From NCBI RefSeq assembly GCF_019968765.1, contig NZ_CP074149.1, positions 806,001 through 870,000 on the forward strand: a stretch of DNA of 64,000 nt, written 5' to 3'. The notes under the pieces were generated by a model, which did no database searches, was not told where the DNA came from, and saw only the letters and a program-made list of their open reading frames with translations. Origin of the DNA: Enterobacter sp. JBIWA008 (lineage in GTDB: Bacteria; Pseudomonadota; Gammaproteobacteria; Enterobacterales; Enterobacteriaceae). A program made the translations under genes and the position numbers. Every line of letters begins with the position of its first letter. Position 1 is the stretch's first letter. Positions 18,750-28,678 of this stretch are shown here, one piece after another.

Positions 18750-21413
18750 ATGTCAGAACGTCTCCAAAATGACGTGGATCCGATCGAAACTCGCGACTGG
18801 CTACAGGCGATCGAATCGGTCATCCGTGAAGAAGGTGTTGAGCGCGCTCAGTATCTGATTGATCAGCTGCTTTCTGAAGCCCGCAAAGGCGGCGTGAAGG
18901 TTGCTTCAGGTGCAGGGGCTAGCAACTACGTAAACACGATTGCCGTCGAAGACGAACCGGAATACCCGGGCAATCTGGATCTGGAACGTCGTATCCGTTC
19001 TGCAATCCGCTGGAACGCCATCATGACCGTTCTGCGCGCGTCCAAGAAAGACCTGGAACTGGGTGGCCACATGGCGTCCTTCCAGTCTTCTGCAACCGTT
19101 TACGAAGTGTGCTTCAACCACTTCTTCCGTGCAGCGAACGAGAAAGACGGCGGCGATCTGGTGTACTTCCAGGGCCACATCTCTCCGGGCATCTATGCAC
19201 GTGCATTCCTGGAAGGTCGTCTGACTGAAGAGCAGATGAACAACTTCCGTCAGGAAGTTCACGGTAAAGGTCTGTCTTCTTATCCGCACCCTAAACTGAT
19301 GCCTGAATTCTGGCAGTTCCCGACCGTATCTATGGGTCTGGGCCCAATCGGTGCGATCTATCAGGCTAAATTCCTGAAATACCTGGAACACCGTGGTCTG
19401 AAAGACACCTCTGAGCAGACCGTTTACGCCTTCCTGGGCGACGGCGAAATGGATGAACCAGAATCCAAAGGTGCGATCACCATCGCTACCCGTGAGAAGC
19501 TGGACAACCTGTGCTTCATCATCAACTGTAACCTGCAGCGTCTGGATGGTCCGGTAACCGGTAACGGCAAGATCATCAACGAACTGGAAGGCATCTTCGC
19601 AGGTGCTGGCTGGAACGTGATTAAAGTCATGTGGGGTTCCCGTTGGGACGAACTGCTGCGTAAAGACACCAGCGGTAAACTGATCCAGCTGATGAACGAA
19701 ACCGTTGACGGTGACTACCAGACCTTCAAATCCAAAGACGGTGCCTACGTGCGTGAGCACTTCTTCGGCAAATATCCAGAAACCGCAGCCCTGGTTGCTG
19801 ACTGGACTGATGAGCAGATCTGGGCCCTGAACCGCGGTGGTCACGATCCGAAGAAAATCTACGCTGCACTGAAAAAAGCGCGCGAAACCAAAGGCAAAGC
19901 GACTGTAATCCTGGCCCACACCATCAAAGGTTACGGCATGGGTGATACCGCAGAAGGTAAAAACATCGCTCACCAGGTTAAGAAAATGAACATGGACGGC
20001 GTGCGTTATATCCGCGACCGTTTCAACGTTCCAGTGACCGATGAGCAGGTAGAAAACCTGTCTTACATCACCTTCCCGGAAGGGTCTGAAGAGCACAAGT
20101 ACCTGCACGAACGTCGTCAGGCGCTGAAAGGCTACCTGCCAGCTCGCCAGCCTAACTTCACCGAGAAGCTGGAACTGCCGGCGCTGGAAGACTTCTCTCA
20201 GCTGCTGGAAGAGCAGAACAAAGAGATCTCTACCACTATCGCTTTCGTTCGTGCCCTGAACGTGATGCTGAAGAACAAGTCGATCAAAGATCGTCTGGTT
20301 CCAATCATCGCCGACGAAGCGCGTACTTTCGGTATGGAAGGTCTGTTCCGTCAGATCGGTATCTACAGCCCGAACGGCCAGCAGTACACCCCGCAGGACC
20401 GTGAGCAGGTTGCATACTACAAAGAAGACGAGAAAGGTCAGATCCTGCAGGAAGGTATCAACGAGCTGGGCGCAGGCGCATCCTGGCTGGCTGCTGCGAC
20501 CTCTTACAGCACCAACAACCTGCCGATGATCCCGTTCTACATCTACTACTCCATGTTCGGGTTCCAGCGTATCGGTGACCTGTGCTGGCAGGCAGGCGAC
20601 CAGCAGGCTCGCGGCTTCCTGGTAGGCGGTACTTCAGGTCGTACGACCCTGAACGGTGAAGGTCTGCAGCACGAAGATGGCCACAGCCACATTCAGTCTC
20701 TGACTATCCCTAACTGTATCTCTTACGACCCGTCTTACGCGTACGAAGTGGCTGTCATCATGCATGACGGTCTGCAGCGCATGTACGGTGAAGCGCAGGA
20801 GAACATTTACTACTACATCACCACCCTGAACGAAAACTACCACATGCCGGCAATGCCAGCAGGTGCCGAGGAAGGTATCCGTAAAGGTATCTACAAACTC
20901 GAAACCATTGAAGGTAGCAAAGGTAAAGTTCAGCTGCTGGGCTCCGGCTCTATCCTGCGTCACGTTCGTGAAGCAGCGCAGATCCTGGCGAAAGACTACG
21001 GCGTGGGTTCCGACGTGTACTCTGTTACCTCCTTCACCGAGCTGGCGCGTGATGGCCAGGATTGTGAGCGCTGGAACATGCTGCACCCACTGGAAACTCC
21101 ACGCGTTCCGTACATCGCTCAGGTGATGAACGACGCGCCAGCGGTGGCGTCTACTGACTATATGAAACTGTTCGCTGAGCAGGTTCGTACTTACGTTCCA
21201 GCTGATGATTATCGCGTTCTGGGTACTGACGGCTTCGGTCGTTCTGACAGCCGCGAAAACCTGCGTCACCACTTCGAAGTTGATGCTTCTTACGTGGTTG
21301 TAGCAGCACTGGGCGAACTGGCTAAACGTGGCGAAATCGATAAGAAAGTGGTTGCGGACGCAATCACCAAATTCAACATCGATGCAGAAAAAGTTAACCC
21401 GCGTCTGGCGTAA
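18750..21413 (+). CDS. aceE: Pyruvate dehydrogenase E1 component AceE
   Basis: AceE is the thiamine-diphosphate-dependent homodimeric E1 of the pyruvate dehydrogenase complex; it decarboxylates pyruvate and transfers the acetyl group to lipoyl-AceF. It is 887 residues, as in E. coli. The ThDP/Mg motif [14 protein letters not shown] begins near residue 230 and ends near the [11 protein letters not shown] stretch (about 258-268). N-terminal residues 1-50 are the E2-binding segment. GGAAT lies before the start. Codon use is strongly biased towards common codons, as in highly expressed genes. aceF follows after 14 bases. Confidence 0.99.
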   Translation: MSERLQNDVDPIETRDWLQAIESVIREEGVERAQYLIDQLLSEARKGGVKVASGAGASNYVNTIAVEDEPEYPGNLDLERRIRSAIRWNAIMTVLRASKKDLELGGHMASFQSSATVYEVCFNHFFRAANEKDGGDLVYFQGHISPGIYARAFLEGRLTEEQMNNFRQEVHGKGLSSYPHPKLMPEFWQFPTVSMGLGPIGAIYQAKFLKYLEHRGLKDTSEQTVYAFLGDGEMDEPESKGAITIATREKLDNLCFIINCNLQRLDGPVTGNGKIINELEGIFAGAGWNVIKVMWGSRWDELLRKDTSGKLIQLMNETVDGDYQTFKSKDGAYVREHFFGKYPETAALVADWTDEQIWALNRGGHDPKKIYAALKKARETKGKATVILAHTIKGYGMGDTAEGKNIAHQVKKMNMDGVRYIRDRFNVPVTDEQVENLSYITFPEGSEEHKYLHERRQALKGYLPARQPNFTEKLELPALEDFSQLLEEQNKEISTTIAFVRALNVMLKNKSIKDRLVPIIADEARTFGMEGLFRQIGIYSPNGQQYTPQDREQVAYYKEDEKGQILQEGINELGAGASWLAAATSYSTNNLPMIPFYIYYSMFGFQRIGDLCWQAGDQQARGFLVGGTSGRTTLNGEGLQHEDGHSHIQSLTIPNCISYDPSYAYEVAVIMHDGLQRMYGEAQENIYYYITTLNENYHMPAMPAGAEEGIRKGIYKLETIEGSKGKVQLLGSGSILRHVREAAQILAKDYGVGSDVYSVTSFTELARDGQDCERWNMLHPLETPRVPYIAQVMNDAPAVASTDYMKLFAEQVRTYVPADDYRVLGTDGFGRSDSRENLRHHFEVDASYVVVAALGELAKRGEIDKKVVADAITKFNIDAEKVNPRLA

Positions 21414-21427
21414 GAGGTAAAAGAATA

Positions 21428-23326
21428 ATGGCTATCGAAATCAATGTACCGGACATCGGGGCTGATGAAGTTGAAATCACCGAGATCCTGGTCAAAGTAG
21501 GCGACAAAGTTGAAGCTGAACAGTCGCTGATCACCGTAGAAGGCGACAAAGCCTCTATGGAAGTCCCGTCTCCTCAGGCTGGCATCGTTAAAGAGATCAA
21601 AGTCTCTGTTGGCGATAAAACCGAGACCGGCAAACTGATCATGATTTTCGATTCCGCCGACGGTGCAGCAGCAGCTGCACCTGCGCAGGAAGAGAAGAAA
21701 GAAGCCGCTCCGGCCGCCGCTGCTCCAGCAGCCGCCGCGAGCGCGAAAGAAGTCAACGTGCCTGACATCGGCGGTGACGAAGTTGAAGTCACTGAAATCC
21801 TGGTGAAAGTGGGCGACACCGTTGCAGCTGAGCAGTCACTGATCACCGTAGAAGGCGACAAAGCCTCTATGGAAGTGCCGGCTCCGTTCGCCGGTACTGT
21901 TAAAGAGATCAAGATCAACACCGGCGACAAAGTGTCTACCGGGTCGCTTATCATGATCTTCGAAGTGGCGGGTGCTGCACCTGCTGCCGCGCCTGCGCAG
22001 GCCGCTGCTCCGGCTCCGGCTGCTGCACCAGCAGCTGCTGGCGGCGCGAAAGACGTTAACGTACCGGACATCGGCGGTGACGAAGTTGAAGTAACCGAAG
22101 TGATGGTGAAAGTGGGCGACAAAGTTGCCGCTGAACAGTCACTGATCACCGTTGAAGGCGATAAAGCTTCTATGGAAGTGCCGGCTCCGTTCGCGGGTAC
22201 CGTTAAAGAGATCAAGATCAGCACCGGCGACAAAGTGTCTACCGGCTCTCTGATCATGGTCTTCGAAGTGGAAGGCGCTGCGCCTGCCGCAGCTCCGGCT
22301 GCCGCGGCTGCTCCAGCACCGGCTGCTGCACCGGCTCAGGCTGCTAAACCAGCCGCTGCCCCTGCTGCTAAAGCAGAAAAATCTGAGTTCGCTGAAAACG
22401 ACGCTTACGTCCACGCGACTCCGCTGATTCGTCGCCTGGCGCGCGAGTTCGGTGTGAACCTGGCGAAAGTGAAAGGGACCGGCCGTAAGGGTCGTATCCT
22501 GCGCGAAGACGTTCAGACCTACGTGAAAGACGCGGTGAAACGCGCCGAAGCTGCACCAGCTGCAGCCGCTGGCGGCGGTATCCCGGGCATGCTGCCATGG
22601 CCGAAAGTGGATTTCAGCAAGTTCGGCGAAATCGAAGAAGTGGAGCTGGGCCGCATCCAGAAAATCTCTGGTGCGAACCTGAGCCGTAACTGGGTGATGA
22701 TCCCGCACGTTACGCACTTCGACAAAACCGATATCACCGATCTGGAAGCGTTCCGTAAACAGCAGAACGCCGAAGCTGAGAAGCGCAAACTGGACGTGAA
22801 ATTCACCCCAGTGGTCTTCATCATGAAAGCCGTTGCCGCTGCCCTTGAGCAGATGCCACGCTTCAACAGCTCCCTGTCCGAAGACGGCCAGAAGCTGACG
22901 CTGAAGAAATACATCAACATCGGTGTTGCGGTTGATACGCCAAATGGTCTGGTTGTTCCGGTCTTCAAAGACGTTAACAAGAAGAGCATTACCGAGCTGT
23001 CCCGTGAACTGACCACCATCTCCAAAAAAGCGCGTGATGGTAAGCTGACTGCCGGCGAAATGCAGGGCGGCTGCTTCACTATCTCCAGCATCGGCGGCCT
23101 GGGTACCACCCACTTCGCGCCGATCGTGAACGCGCCGGAAGTGGCTATCCTCGGTGTGTCCAAGTCCGCGATGGAGCCGGTGTGGAACGGCAAAGAGTTC
23201 GTACCGCGTCTGATGATGCCAATCTCTCTGTCCTTCGACCACCGCGTGATCGACGGTGCTGATGGTGCGCGCTTCATCACCATCATCAACAACATGCTGA
23301 GCGACATTCGCCGCCTGGTGATGTAA
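21428..23326 (+). CDS. aceF: Dihydrolipoyl acetyltransferase E2 component AceF
   Basis: AceF is the core of the pyruvate dehydrogenase complex; it carries acetyl groups on swinging lipoyl arms to CoA. The 632 residues contain three lipoyl domains with the [10 protein letters not shown] motif, lipoyl lysines at 41, 145 and 246. Ala/Pro-rich linkers follow each domain. The E1/E3-binding domain is at about 328-366, and the catalytic domain runs from about 400 with the active His605 in FDHRVIDG. The three lipoyl domains are near-identical in parts also at DNA level, which invites recombination and changes in domain number. It is followed by a strong terminator before lpd. Confidence 0.99.
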   Translation: MAIEINVPDIGADEVEITEILVKVGDKVEAEQSLITVEGDKASMEVPSPQAGIVKEIKVSVGDKTETGKLIMIFDSADGAAAAAPAQEEKKEAAPAAAAPAAAASAKEVNVPDIGGDEVEVTEILVKVGDTVAAEQSLITVEGDKASMEVPAPFAGTVKEIKINTGDKVSTGSLIMIFEVAGAAPAAAPAQAAAPAPAAAPAAAGGAKDVNVPDIGGDEVEVTEVMVKVGDKVAAEQSLITVEGDKASMEVPAPFAGTVKEIKISTGDKVSTGSLIMVFEVEGAAPAAAPAAAAAPAPAAAPAQAAKPAAAPAAKAEKSEFAENDAYVHATPLIRRLAREFGVNLAKVKGTGRKGRILREDVQTYVKDAVKRAEAAPAAAAGGGIPGMLPWPKVDFSKFGEIEEVELGRIQKISGANLSRNWVMIPHVTHFDKTDITDLEAFRKQQNAEAEKRKLDVKFTPVVFIMKAVAAALEQMPRFNSSLSEDGQKLTLKKYINIGVAVDTPNGLVVPVFKDVNKKSITELSRELTTISKKARDGKLTAGEMQGGCFTISSIGGLGTTHFAPIVNAPEVAILGVSKSAMEPVWNGKEFVPRLMMPISLSFDHRVIDGADGARFITIINNMLSDIRRLVM

Positions 23327-23329
23327 TCG

Positions 23330-23357
23330 AAAAGCCGGCCAGTCGGCCGGCTTTTTT
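23330..23357 (+). terminator. Rho-independent terminator after aceF
   Basis: AGCCGGCC (23333-23340)/GGCCGGCT (23345-23352) with the loop AGTC, preceded by As and followed by six Ts. It lets aceEF end before lpd, which is also read from its own promoter in E. coli. Confidence 0.92.
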
Positions 23358-23423
23358 CTGATAATCTCATGGGGTTTGTGAGGTTATTGGCGAAAGCGAC
23401 AATTCGTGAGCCGTTTGTTGTTT

Positions 23424-23443
23424 CAAAATTGTTAACAATTTTG
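23424..23443. promoter_or_regulatory. Perfect 20-bp palindrome in the lpd upstream region
   Basis: CAAAATTGTTAACAATTTTG is fully self-complementary. It lies 58 bases upstream of lpd, over the expected lpd promoter. GTTAAC elements resemble parts of ArcA sites, and ArcA is known to repress lpd anaerobically, but assignment to ArcA is an inference. Confidence 0.5.
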
Positions 23444-23501
23444 TAAACTGCGGGCGGATAGAACGACCCGGTGGACGACGGGTATAAATTAAGAGGTCAT
23501 G

Positions 23502-24926
23502 ATGAGCACAGAAATCAAAACTCAGGTCGTAGTACTTGGGGCAGGCCCGGCAGGTTACTCCGCAGCATTCCGCGCCGCGGATTTAGGTCTGGAAACCGTC
23601 ATCGTAGAACGTTACAGCACCCTCGGCGGTGTTTGTCTGAACGTCGGCTGTATCCCTTCTAAAGCGCTGCTGCACGTAGCGAAAGTTATCGAAGAAGCCA
23701 AAGCGCTGGCTGAACACGGTATCGTCTTCGGCGAGCCGAAAACCGATATCGACAAAATTCGTACCTGGAAAGAGAAAGTTATCACTCAGCTGACCGGCGG
23801 TTTGGCGGGTATGGCCAAAGGCCGTAAGGTGAAAGTGGTAAACGGTCTGGGTAAATTCACCGGTGCGAACACCCTGGAAGTAGAAGGCGAAAACGGTAAA
23901 ACCGTAATCAACTTCGACAACGCGATCATCGCGGCAGGCTCTCGCCCAATCGAACTGCCATTCATTCCGCATGAAGATCCGCGCGTGTGGGATTCCACCG
24001 ATGCGCTGGAGCTGAAAACCGTTCCTAAGCGTCTGCTGGTCATGGGCGGCGGTATTATCGGTCTGGAAATGGGTACCGTGTACCATGCGCTGGGTTCAGA
24101 GATCGACGTGGTTGAAATGTTCGACCAGGTTATCCCGGCTGCCGACAAAGACATCGTTAAAGTCTTCACCAAACGCATCAGCAAGAAATTCAACCTGATG
24201 CTGGAGACCAAAGTGACTGCCGTTGAAGCGAAAGAAGACGGTATTTACGTTTCCATGGAAGGCAAAAAAGCCCCATCCGAACCACAGCGTTACGACGCCG
24301 TGCTGGTGGCTATCGGTCGTGTACCGAACGGTAAAAACCTCGACGCGGGCAAAGCTGGCGTAGAAGTGGACGACCGTGGCTTCATCCGCGTTGACAAACA
24401 GCTGCGCACTAACGTGCCGCACATCTTTGCTATCGGCGATATCGTCGGTCAGCCAATGCTTGCGCACAAAGGTGTTCACGAAGGTCACGTTGCCGCTGAA
24501 GTTATCGCCGGCATGAAGCACTACTTCGATCCGAAAGTTATTCCATCTATCGCGTACACCGAGCCAGAAGTTGCCTGGGTGGGTCTGACCGAGAAAGAAG
24601 CGAAAGAGAAAGGCATCAGCTACGAAACCGCCACCTTCCCGTGGGCTGCTTCTGGCCGTGCTATCGCTTCCGACTGCGCTGACGGTATGACCAAACTGAT
24701 CTTCGACAAAGAGACTCACCGCGTGATCGGTGGTGCGATTGTCGGTACCAACGGCGGCGAGCTGCTGGGTGAAATCGGTCTGGCTATCGAAATGGGCTGT
24801 GACGCTGAAGACATCGCGCTGACCATTCACGCTCACCCGACTCTGCACGAGTCAGTGGGCCTGGCGGCAGAAGTGTTTGAAGGCAGCATCACCGACCTGC
24901 CAAACGCGAAAGCGAAGAAGAAATAA
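23502..24926 (+). CDS. lpd: Dihydrolipoamide dehydrogenase Lpd (E3)
   Basis: Lpd is the FAD flavoprotein that reoxidises lipoamide with NAD+ for the pyruvate and 2-oxoglutarate dehydrogenase complexes and the glycine cleavage system. The second of two tandem ATGs (23502) is chosen: AAGAGG is five bases upstream of it and only two from the first, and it gives MSTEIKTQ and 474 residues as in E. coli. The FAD motif GAGPAGYSAA is at 13-22, the redox pair is Cys45 and Cys50 (GGVCLNVGC), the NAD motif GGGIIGLEMG is near 182-191, and HAHPTLHES is near 444-452. Confidence 0.98.
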   Translation: MSTEIKTQVVVLGAGPAGYSAAFRAADLGLETVIVERYSTLGGVCLNVGCIPSKALLHVAKVIEEAKALAEHGIVFGEPKTDIDKIRTWKEKVITQLTGGLAGMAKGRKVKVVNGLGKFTGANTLEVEGENGKTVINFDNAIIAAGSRPIELPFIPHEDPRVWDSTDALELKTVPKRLLVMGGGIIGLEMGTVYHALGSEIDVVEMFDQVIPAADKDIVKVFTKRISKKFNLMLETKVTAVEAKEDGIYVSMEGKKAPSEPQRYDAVLVAIGRVPNGKNLDAGKAGVEVDDRGFIRVDKQLRTNVPHIFAIGDIVGQPMLAHKGVHEGHVAAEVIAGMKHYFDPKVIPSIAYTEPEVAWVGLTEKEAKEKGISYETATFPWAASGRAIASDCADGMTKLIFDKETHRVIGGAIVGTNGGELLGEIGLAIEMGCDAEDIALTIHAHPTLHESVGLAAEVFEGSITDLPNAKAKKK

Positions 24927-24944
24927 GTTTCTTCCCTGATTGCT

Positions 24945-24971
24945 AACGCCTCCTCTGGAGGCGTTTTTTTT
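24945..24971 (+). terminator. Rho-independent terminator after lpd
   Basis: AACGCCTCC (24945-24953)/GGAGGCGTT (24957-24965) with a three-base loop and a run of Ts. It ends the pdhR-aceEF-lpd operon. Confidence 0.93.
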
Positions 24972-25121
24972 GCCTGAAAACTACCCATTATGGTAGGTAA
25001 CTTCTTGTTATTTCCCCTAAAAATTTTCGTCTGTCTGCCGATACCTTTTGCACCATTGTGTAGCTACTGGCCGCACGGTTAACGATTCTGGACTTTTGAT
25101 TACACACAAAAAGGAAATAGC

Positions 25122-25853
25122 ATGTCTTTGAAGAAAGTGATGGGGATTGGCTTATTAGCGGCAGTGATGACGCTGACCGGGTGCGGTGCGATGACGACGG
25201 CGGTGAAAAAACGCAACCTGGAAGTAAAAACGCAGATGAGTGAAACCATCTGGCTTGAGCCATCCAGTGAAAAAACGGTCTACATCCAGGTTAAAAACAC
25301 CTCTGATAAAGACATGAGCAACCTGCAGACGCTGCTGGCAAACGATCTGAGTGCCAAGGGATACAAGATCACCAGCTCACCTGACAGCGCGTACTATTGG
25401 GTGCAGGCTAACGTTCTGAAAGCAGATAAAATGGACCTGCGTGAATCTCAGGGTTACCTGAAAACGGGCTATGAAGGTGCCGCTGTTGGTGCTGCGTTGG
25501 GTGCCGGTATTACGGCCTACAACAGCAACTCCTCCGGTGCAGCGCTGGGCGTGGGGTTGGCTGCGGGACTGATCGGCATGGCGGCAGATGCGATGGTGGA
25601 AGACGTGAACTACACCATGGTGACCGACCTGCAGATCTCCGAGCGCAGCAAGGCGAAGGTGACCACGGACAACATCGCGGCGCTGCGTCAGGGAACGTCT
25701 GGCGTGAAGCTGCAAACGAGCTCCGAGCAGGGCGACCGTGCGAAGTATCAAACCCGCGTGGTGTCGAACGCTAACAAAGTAAACCTGAAGTTTGAAGAAG
25801 CCAAACCGGTTCTGGAAGCTCAGCTGGCGAAATCTGTCGCAAATATTCTGTAA
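25122..25853 (+). CDS. traT: TraT-family outer membrane lipoprotein (complement resistance / surface exclusion type)
   Basis: This 243-residue lipoprotein closely resembles TraT of F-like plasmids, which blocks mating-pair formation and contributes to serum resistance. A signal peptide ends in the lipobox LTGC with Cys21 as lipidated residue. The mature part contains [20 protein letters not shown] and the Gly/Ala-rich hydrophobic stretch near residues 118-156 ([20 protein letters not shown] region), both hallmarks of TraT. No conjugation genes surround it; it stands alone between lpd and the yacH pair, with AAAGGA upstream. It is probably a resident chromosomal member of the family. Whether it protects against conjugation or complement is not shown. 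Confidence 0.93.
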   Translation: MSLKKVMGIGLLAAVMTLTGCGAMTTAVKKRNLEVKTQMSETIWLEPSSEKTVYIQVKNTSDKDMSNLQTLLANDLSAKGYKITSSPDSAYYWVQANVLKADKMDLRESQGYLKTGYEGAAVGAALGAGITAYNSNSSGAALGVGLAAGLIGMAADAMVEDVNYTMVTDLQISERSKAKVTTDNIAALRQGTSGVKLQTSSEQGDRAKYQTRVVSNANKVNLKFEEAKPVLEAQLAKSVANIL

Positions 25854-25861
25854 GTTAAAAA

Positions 25862-25921
25862 GCCGGGAGGCGGCTTCGCCTTACCCGGCCTACAGGTTTA
25901 GCAGGCGAAGCGCCTCCGGGG
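25862..25921. repeat. REP/BIME element 3' of traT
   Basis: The unit GCCGGGAGGCGGCTTCGCC then TTACCCGGCCTAC (25862-25893) is a classical REP palindrome, followed by a partial inverted unit with GCAGGCGAAGCGCCTCC (25901-25917). It sits between convergent traT and the DUF2950 gene, the usual location for BIMEs, and may stabilise the traT mRNA 3' end. Confidence 0.85.
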
Positions 25922-25923
25922 AT

Positions 25924-26715
25924 TCAGGGTTCGACGGGCTGCCAGGTTTTATCAGGCGCGTATGAGGCTAGCGCCCGGGCTTTCTGCTCTGAATCGCTGC
26001 CGAGATCGGACTGGTACACCTTGTCGTCCTGGTTTATCACAAAGCTCATTACGCCCGTCTGACCATAGCTGACCGGCCAGGCAACCATCGCGAAACCGTG
26101 GTTATCCGGCAGAATTCGAAAACGATAGCCGTGATAGCCGGTACCTGGCTCCTTCGGGCTAAATGCCGGTCCGAGTGGACTGGGCGCTTCGCCCGGAGAG
26201 GCTGGCCAGTACAAACCGTCTTTTTTCCCTTTCGAGCTGACAATCTTCTGCGCGTATCTCTGGTTCATCGCAAAATAGCTTTGCTGCGCATCCACGTAAG
26301 CATGTAAGGCTTCTATTGCTGCGAGCTCGTTACGACCAATTTCGCGAGTCAGGATCTCCTCAGCGCCTTCTTTGATATCAAATTGCCAGCCTGAAGTGGT
26401 CTTGATGACCGGGATAGGAAGTTGCCAGTCGGTCTCGCCGACAACAAGATGCGCCGTGTCACCTTCAACAACGGTGTTATGACGGACTTTCCAGTCGCGC
26501 AGGAAGCGATCGACGGCATCAGGATCGACCCCTTCTGGGGGCAGGAAATCGCGCCAGTTCTCTCCAAGCAGGTTATTCATTGCACTTTCATTCTGCTCAC
26601 TAATGGCATTTGCCAGTGCATCGGTAGCCCGATCGGGTGTGCTAAAGGACTGCTGGGCCATCACCGAGGCCGAAAGCATGAATAACACCATTCCACTGAG
26701 TAGTTTACGTTTCAT
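25924..26715 (-). CDS. DUF2950 family exported protein
   Basis: The product is 263 residues of unknown function. The ATG at 26715 is chosen because it starts the signal peptide MKRKLLSGMVLFMLSASVMA (cleavage after Ala20) and has AAGGGA seven bases upstream; a ten-residue upstream extension would spoil the signal. The mature part contains tryptophan/glycine-rich blocks such as GTGYHGYRFRILP and VMSFVINQDDKVYQSDLG that define the DUF2950 family. No cysteine or catalytic motif can be recognised. It begins ten bases after the DUF3300 gene stop, and such DUF3300-DUF2950 pairs recur in proteobacteria, suggesting a joint envelope role. Confidence 0.85.
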   Translation of the reverse strand: MKRKLLSGMVLFMLSASVMAQQSFSTPDRATDALANAISEQNESAMNNLLGENWRDFLPPEGVDPDAVDRFLRDWKVRHNTVVEGDTAHLVVGETDWQLPIPVIKTTSGWQFDIKEGAEEILTREIGRNELAAIEALHAYVDAQQSYFAMNQRYAQKIVSSKGKKDGLYWPASPGEAPSPLGPAFSPKEPGTGYHGYRFRILPDNHGFAMVAWPVSYGQTGVMSFVINQDDKVYQSDLGSDSEQKARALASYAPDKTWQPVEP

Positions 26716-26725
26716 GTCGGTTCCC

Positions 26726-28279
26726 TTAGCGATGTCGAATTTCACGGCGTTCAGCGCGTCCGCCAGCTGCCTGGCGCGGTTGTTGTTGACGAGCGATCTG
26801 TCGGCTTTGCGCCCCGCGCTGCTGCTGCGCCTGCCAGTTCGCGGAGCGGCTGTCGTTACCGCTCAGCGCATTGGCCCGGGGCTGGCTGTTTCGCTGCTGG
26901 AAAGGGCGTTGCTGCGCGGGCTGCGAAACCCGTTTCTCTTGTCTCTGCGCGGTGGTCTGGCGATTTTCTCGGTGTTGCGTGGTGCTCCGCTTCGCCGTTT
27001 GCGGTTTGGTGTCGTAGCCACGGTAGTTATTTCGCTGAGAAATCTGTTTCAGCTGCTCAGTTGAGGCCTTGCGCTGGACATCTTTCGTTCCGGTGCGCGC
27101 CGTTTGGGGGAAGGTTTTGCCCGTTGATTTCTCCATCTGGCTCAGCGCGGCCTGACGCTGGCTATCGCGGTTACCCGGTTTTTGCTGCGTTGAACTGAGC
27201 CCTGTCGCCGTGTTGGTGGCGTGGAAGCGAGTGTTGAGCTGGTTGGTCGGATAGGGCACGCCTTCCCGATAAGCCGGGTTGTGCTGCCAGGTGCGGTTGG
27301 CATCCTTCAGACGCTGTCCGCTGATTTTATTGAAGTTCTCAACGTTAATATTGATGTTGTTATCACCGTTGCGGTTATAGCCGCCGTGATTATCCCAGTC
27401 GCCATGGTGATGATCCCAGTCATCGTCATCATCCCAGTCAATGTTGCTGAAGATGGCATAGGTTGTGGCGACACCCAGACTGAAGCCTAAACCGTTGACG
27501 AAGCTGTTGCCAAACTGCTCTCCGGGTGTGGGCGGGAGATAGGTGGGTGGATAGGAGGTGTTGGGCCAGGTCCCGTAAACCGTATTAGGGTTATAGGTGG
27601 GGACGTAAACGACCTGCGGATCGGCAGATTCAATTTTGATCACCGTTGGGGCGGGCGCAGACGTGGTTGTTGTCGTTGCCTCGGTGGCGCTGGCTTTAGC
27701 CGGTGCAGGTTTAGTCACTGTAGTGACCGTCTGCTGAGGCGTGGATTGTAAAGCGCCGGTCTTCTGTGCCAGCGCGCGCAGGCGTTGCACGGAGTCCATC
27801 ACGTCCTTCGGCTGCGCGAGAAACGCATCACCCAGATTTTGTACCCACGGCGGGTTTTCGCCCATCAGGGACATAAGCTGAGGAAACGCGACCAGCGATT
27901 TTACGCTGGGATCCCAGGGCTGGCTGGCAACGGCCTGAATCGCGGCGTCCCCTTCCATTTTAGGGTTGTCTTTGGACCACTGCGCCGCCTGGATAACGTT
28001 GGCCGGATAGGTCGACGCCATTAAAATTTGCGACAGCAGGGCATCCGGGTAGAGCGCAATGGGAGCAACCCACTGATCTATTTGCGCGGCAGTGTAGGTT
28101 GGTGCGACAACAGAGGCGGGCTGGGCTGCGGCCGCCGCCGGTGCAGCCGGTTGTTGTGCGACAGGGGCCGGTGCAGCGGGCTCCGTGGCGCGGCCTTTGA
28201 CAAACATGACGCCTGAGGCGGCAAGCAGCCCGGCACTGCACAGAAGGACGAGCAGATGTGGCTTAAAGGGCAACTTCAT
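26726..28279 (-). CDS. yacH: DUF3300 family envelope protein YacH
   Basis: This 517-residue protein has the position and type of E. coli YacH, which also lies between lpd and acnB on the same strand. The ATG at 28279 has GGAG seven bases upstream. Residues about 8-27 form a signal or membrane anchor, 33-60 an Ala/Pro-rich linker, and about 62-275 the DUF3300 domain (APIALYPDALLSQILMASTY is at 72-91). An Asp/His-rich patch WDDDDDWDHHHGDWDNHGG follows, and the rest is a low-complexity Gln/Arg-rich tail ending in RREIRHR. The acidic/His patch could bind metal, which is only a guess. It forms an operon with the DUF2950 gene. Confidence 0.85.
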   Translation of the reverse strand: MKLPFKPHLLVLLCSAGLLAASGVMFVKGRATEPAAPAPVAQQPAAPAAAAAQPASVVAPTYTAAQIDQWVAPIALYPDALLSQILMASTYPANVIQAAQWSKDNPKMEGDAAIQAVASQPWDPSVKSLVAFPQLMSLMGENPPWVQNLGDAFLAQPKDVMDSVQRLRALAQKTGALQSTPQQTVTTVTKPAPAKASATEATTTTTSAPAPTVIKIESADPQVVYVPTYNPNTVYGTWPNTSYPPTYLPPTPGEQFGNSFVNGLGFSLGVATTYAIFSNIDWDDDDDWDHHHGDWDNHGGYNRNGDNNININVENFNKISGQRLKDANRTWQHNPAYREGVPYPTNQLNTRFHATNTATGLSSTQQKPGNRDSQRQAALSQMEKSTGKTFPQTARTGTKDVQRKASTEQLKQISQRNNYRGYDTKPQTAKRSTTQHRENRQTTAQRQEKRVSQPAQQRPFQQRNSQPRANALSGNDSRSANWQAQQQRGAQSRQIARQQQPRQAAGGRAERREIRHR

Positions 28280-28678
28280 AAAATGACTCCAACGAGACAA
28301 GCGCTGTGCCGTGAGGCGTTACGGTTGGCGTGAGTATTATTCACCCGTCTTTTACTGTTTTGACTTTTATTGGGAAGCGTCCGGTACGTCCGGATAAAGA
28401 GTGTGAGTATTTATTACACAATTATATCTGATGAGGAAAAAACTGAAGCGTCACGGTGCAGAAGAAACCGCAAAACGATGCCCTAAATCCTCGCTACACC
28501 ATGCTTAACGATTCAGCAAATTTTTTAATGTTGCTTTTTTGTAAACGGATTAACACTGTGCAGAAATCCTGCTATGCTGCCCGACGCGGTATCGGGCATT
28601 TACCCTACAAACTGCTGTCTCACAGGAGCGTGAAGAGAACGCCCGCCGCATATGACAATGAGAGCGAGGAGAACCGTC
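28280..28678. other. yacH-acnB divergent intergenic region
   Basis: This 399-base gap holds the acnB promoter near its right end and a short hairpin CCCGA/TCGGG (28580-28597) in the acnB leader. The left part carries TGTGA and ACACA half-sites nine bases apart near 28402-28420, which is the wrong spacing for CRP. No gene or repeat is seen. Confidence 0.6.
28550..28578 (+). promoter_or_regulatory. Predicted sigma-70 promoter of acnB
   Basis: TTAACA (28550-28555) and TATGCT (28573-28578) are 17 bases apart, about 100 bases upstream of the acnB start. Known acnB control by CRP, ArcA and Cra in E. coli cannot be confirmed from sites visible here. Confidence 0.6.

Noticed and set aside
18906..20108. 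400-codon open frame antisense to aceE
   Set aside because: Phe/Val/His-rich shadow of a strongly biased gene, no domain.
25122..25853. Integrated conjugative plasmid around traT
   Set aside because: Neighbouring genes are the conserved lpd and yacH; no other transfer gene, integrase or attachment repeat is seen.
28402..28420. CRP site in the yacH-acnB gap
   Set aside because: TGTGA and ACACA half-sites are nine bases apart instead of six, so it does not fit the CRP consensus.
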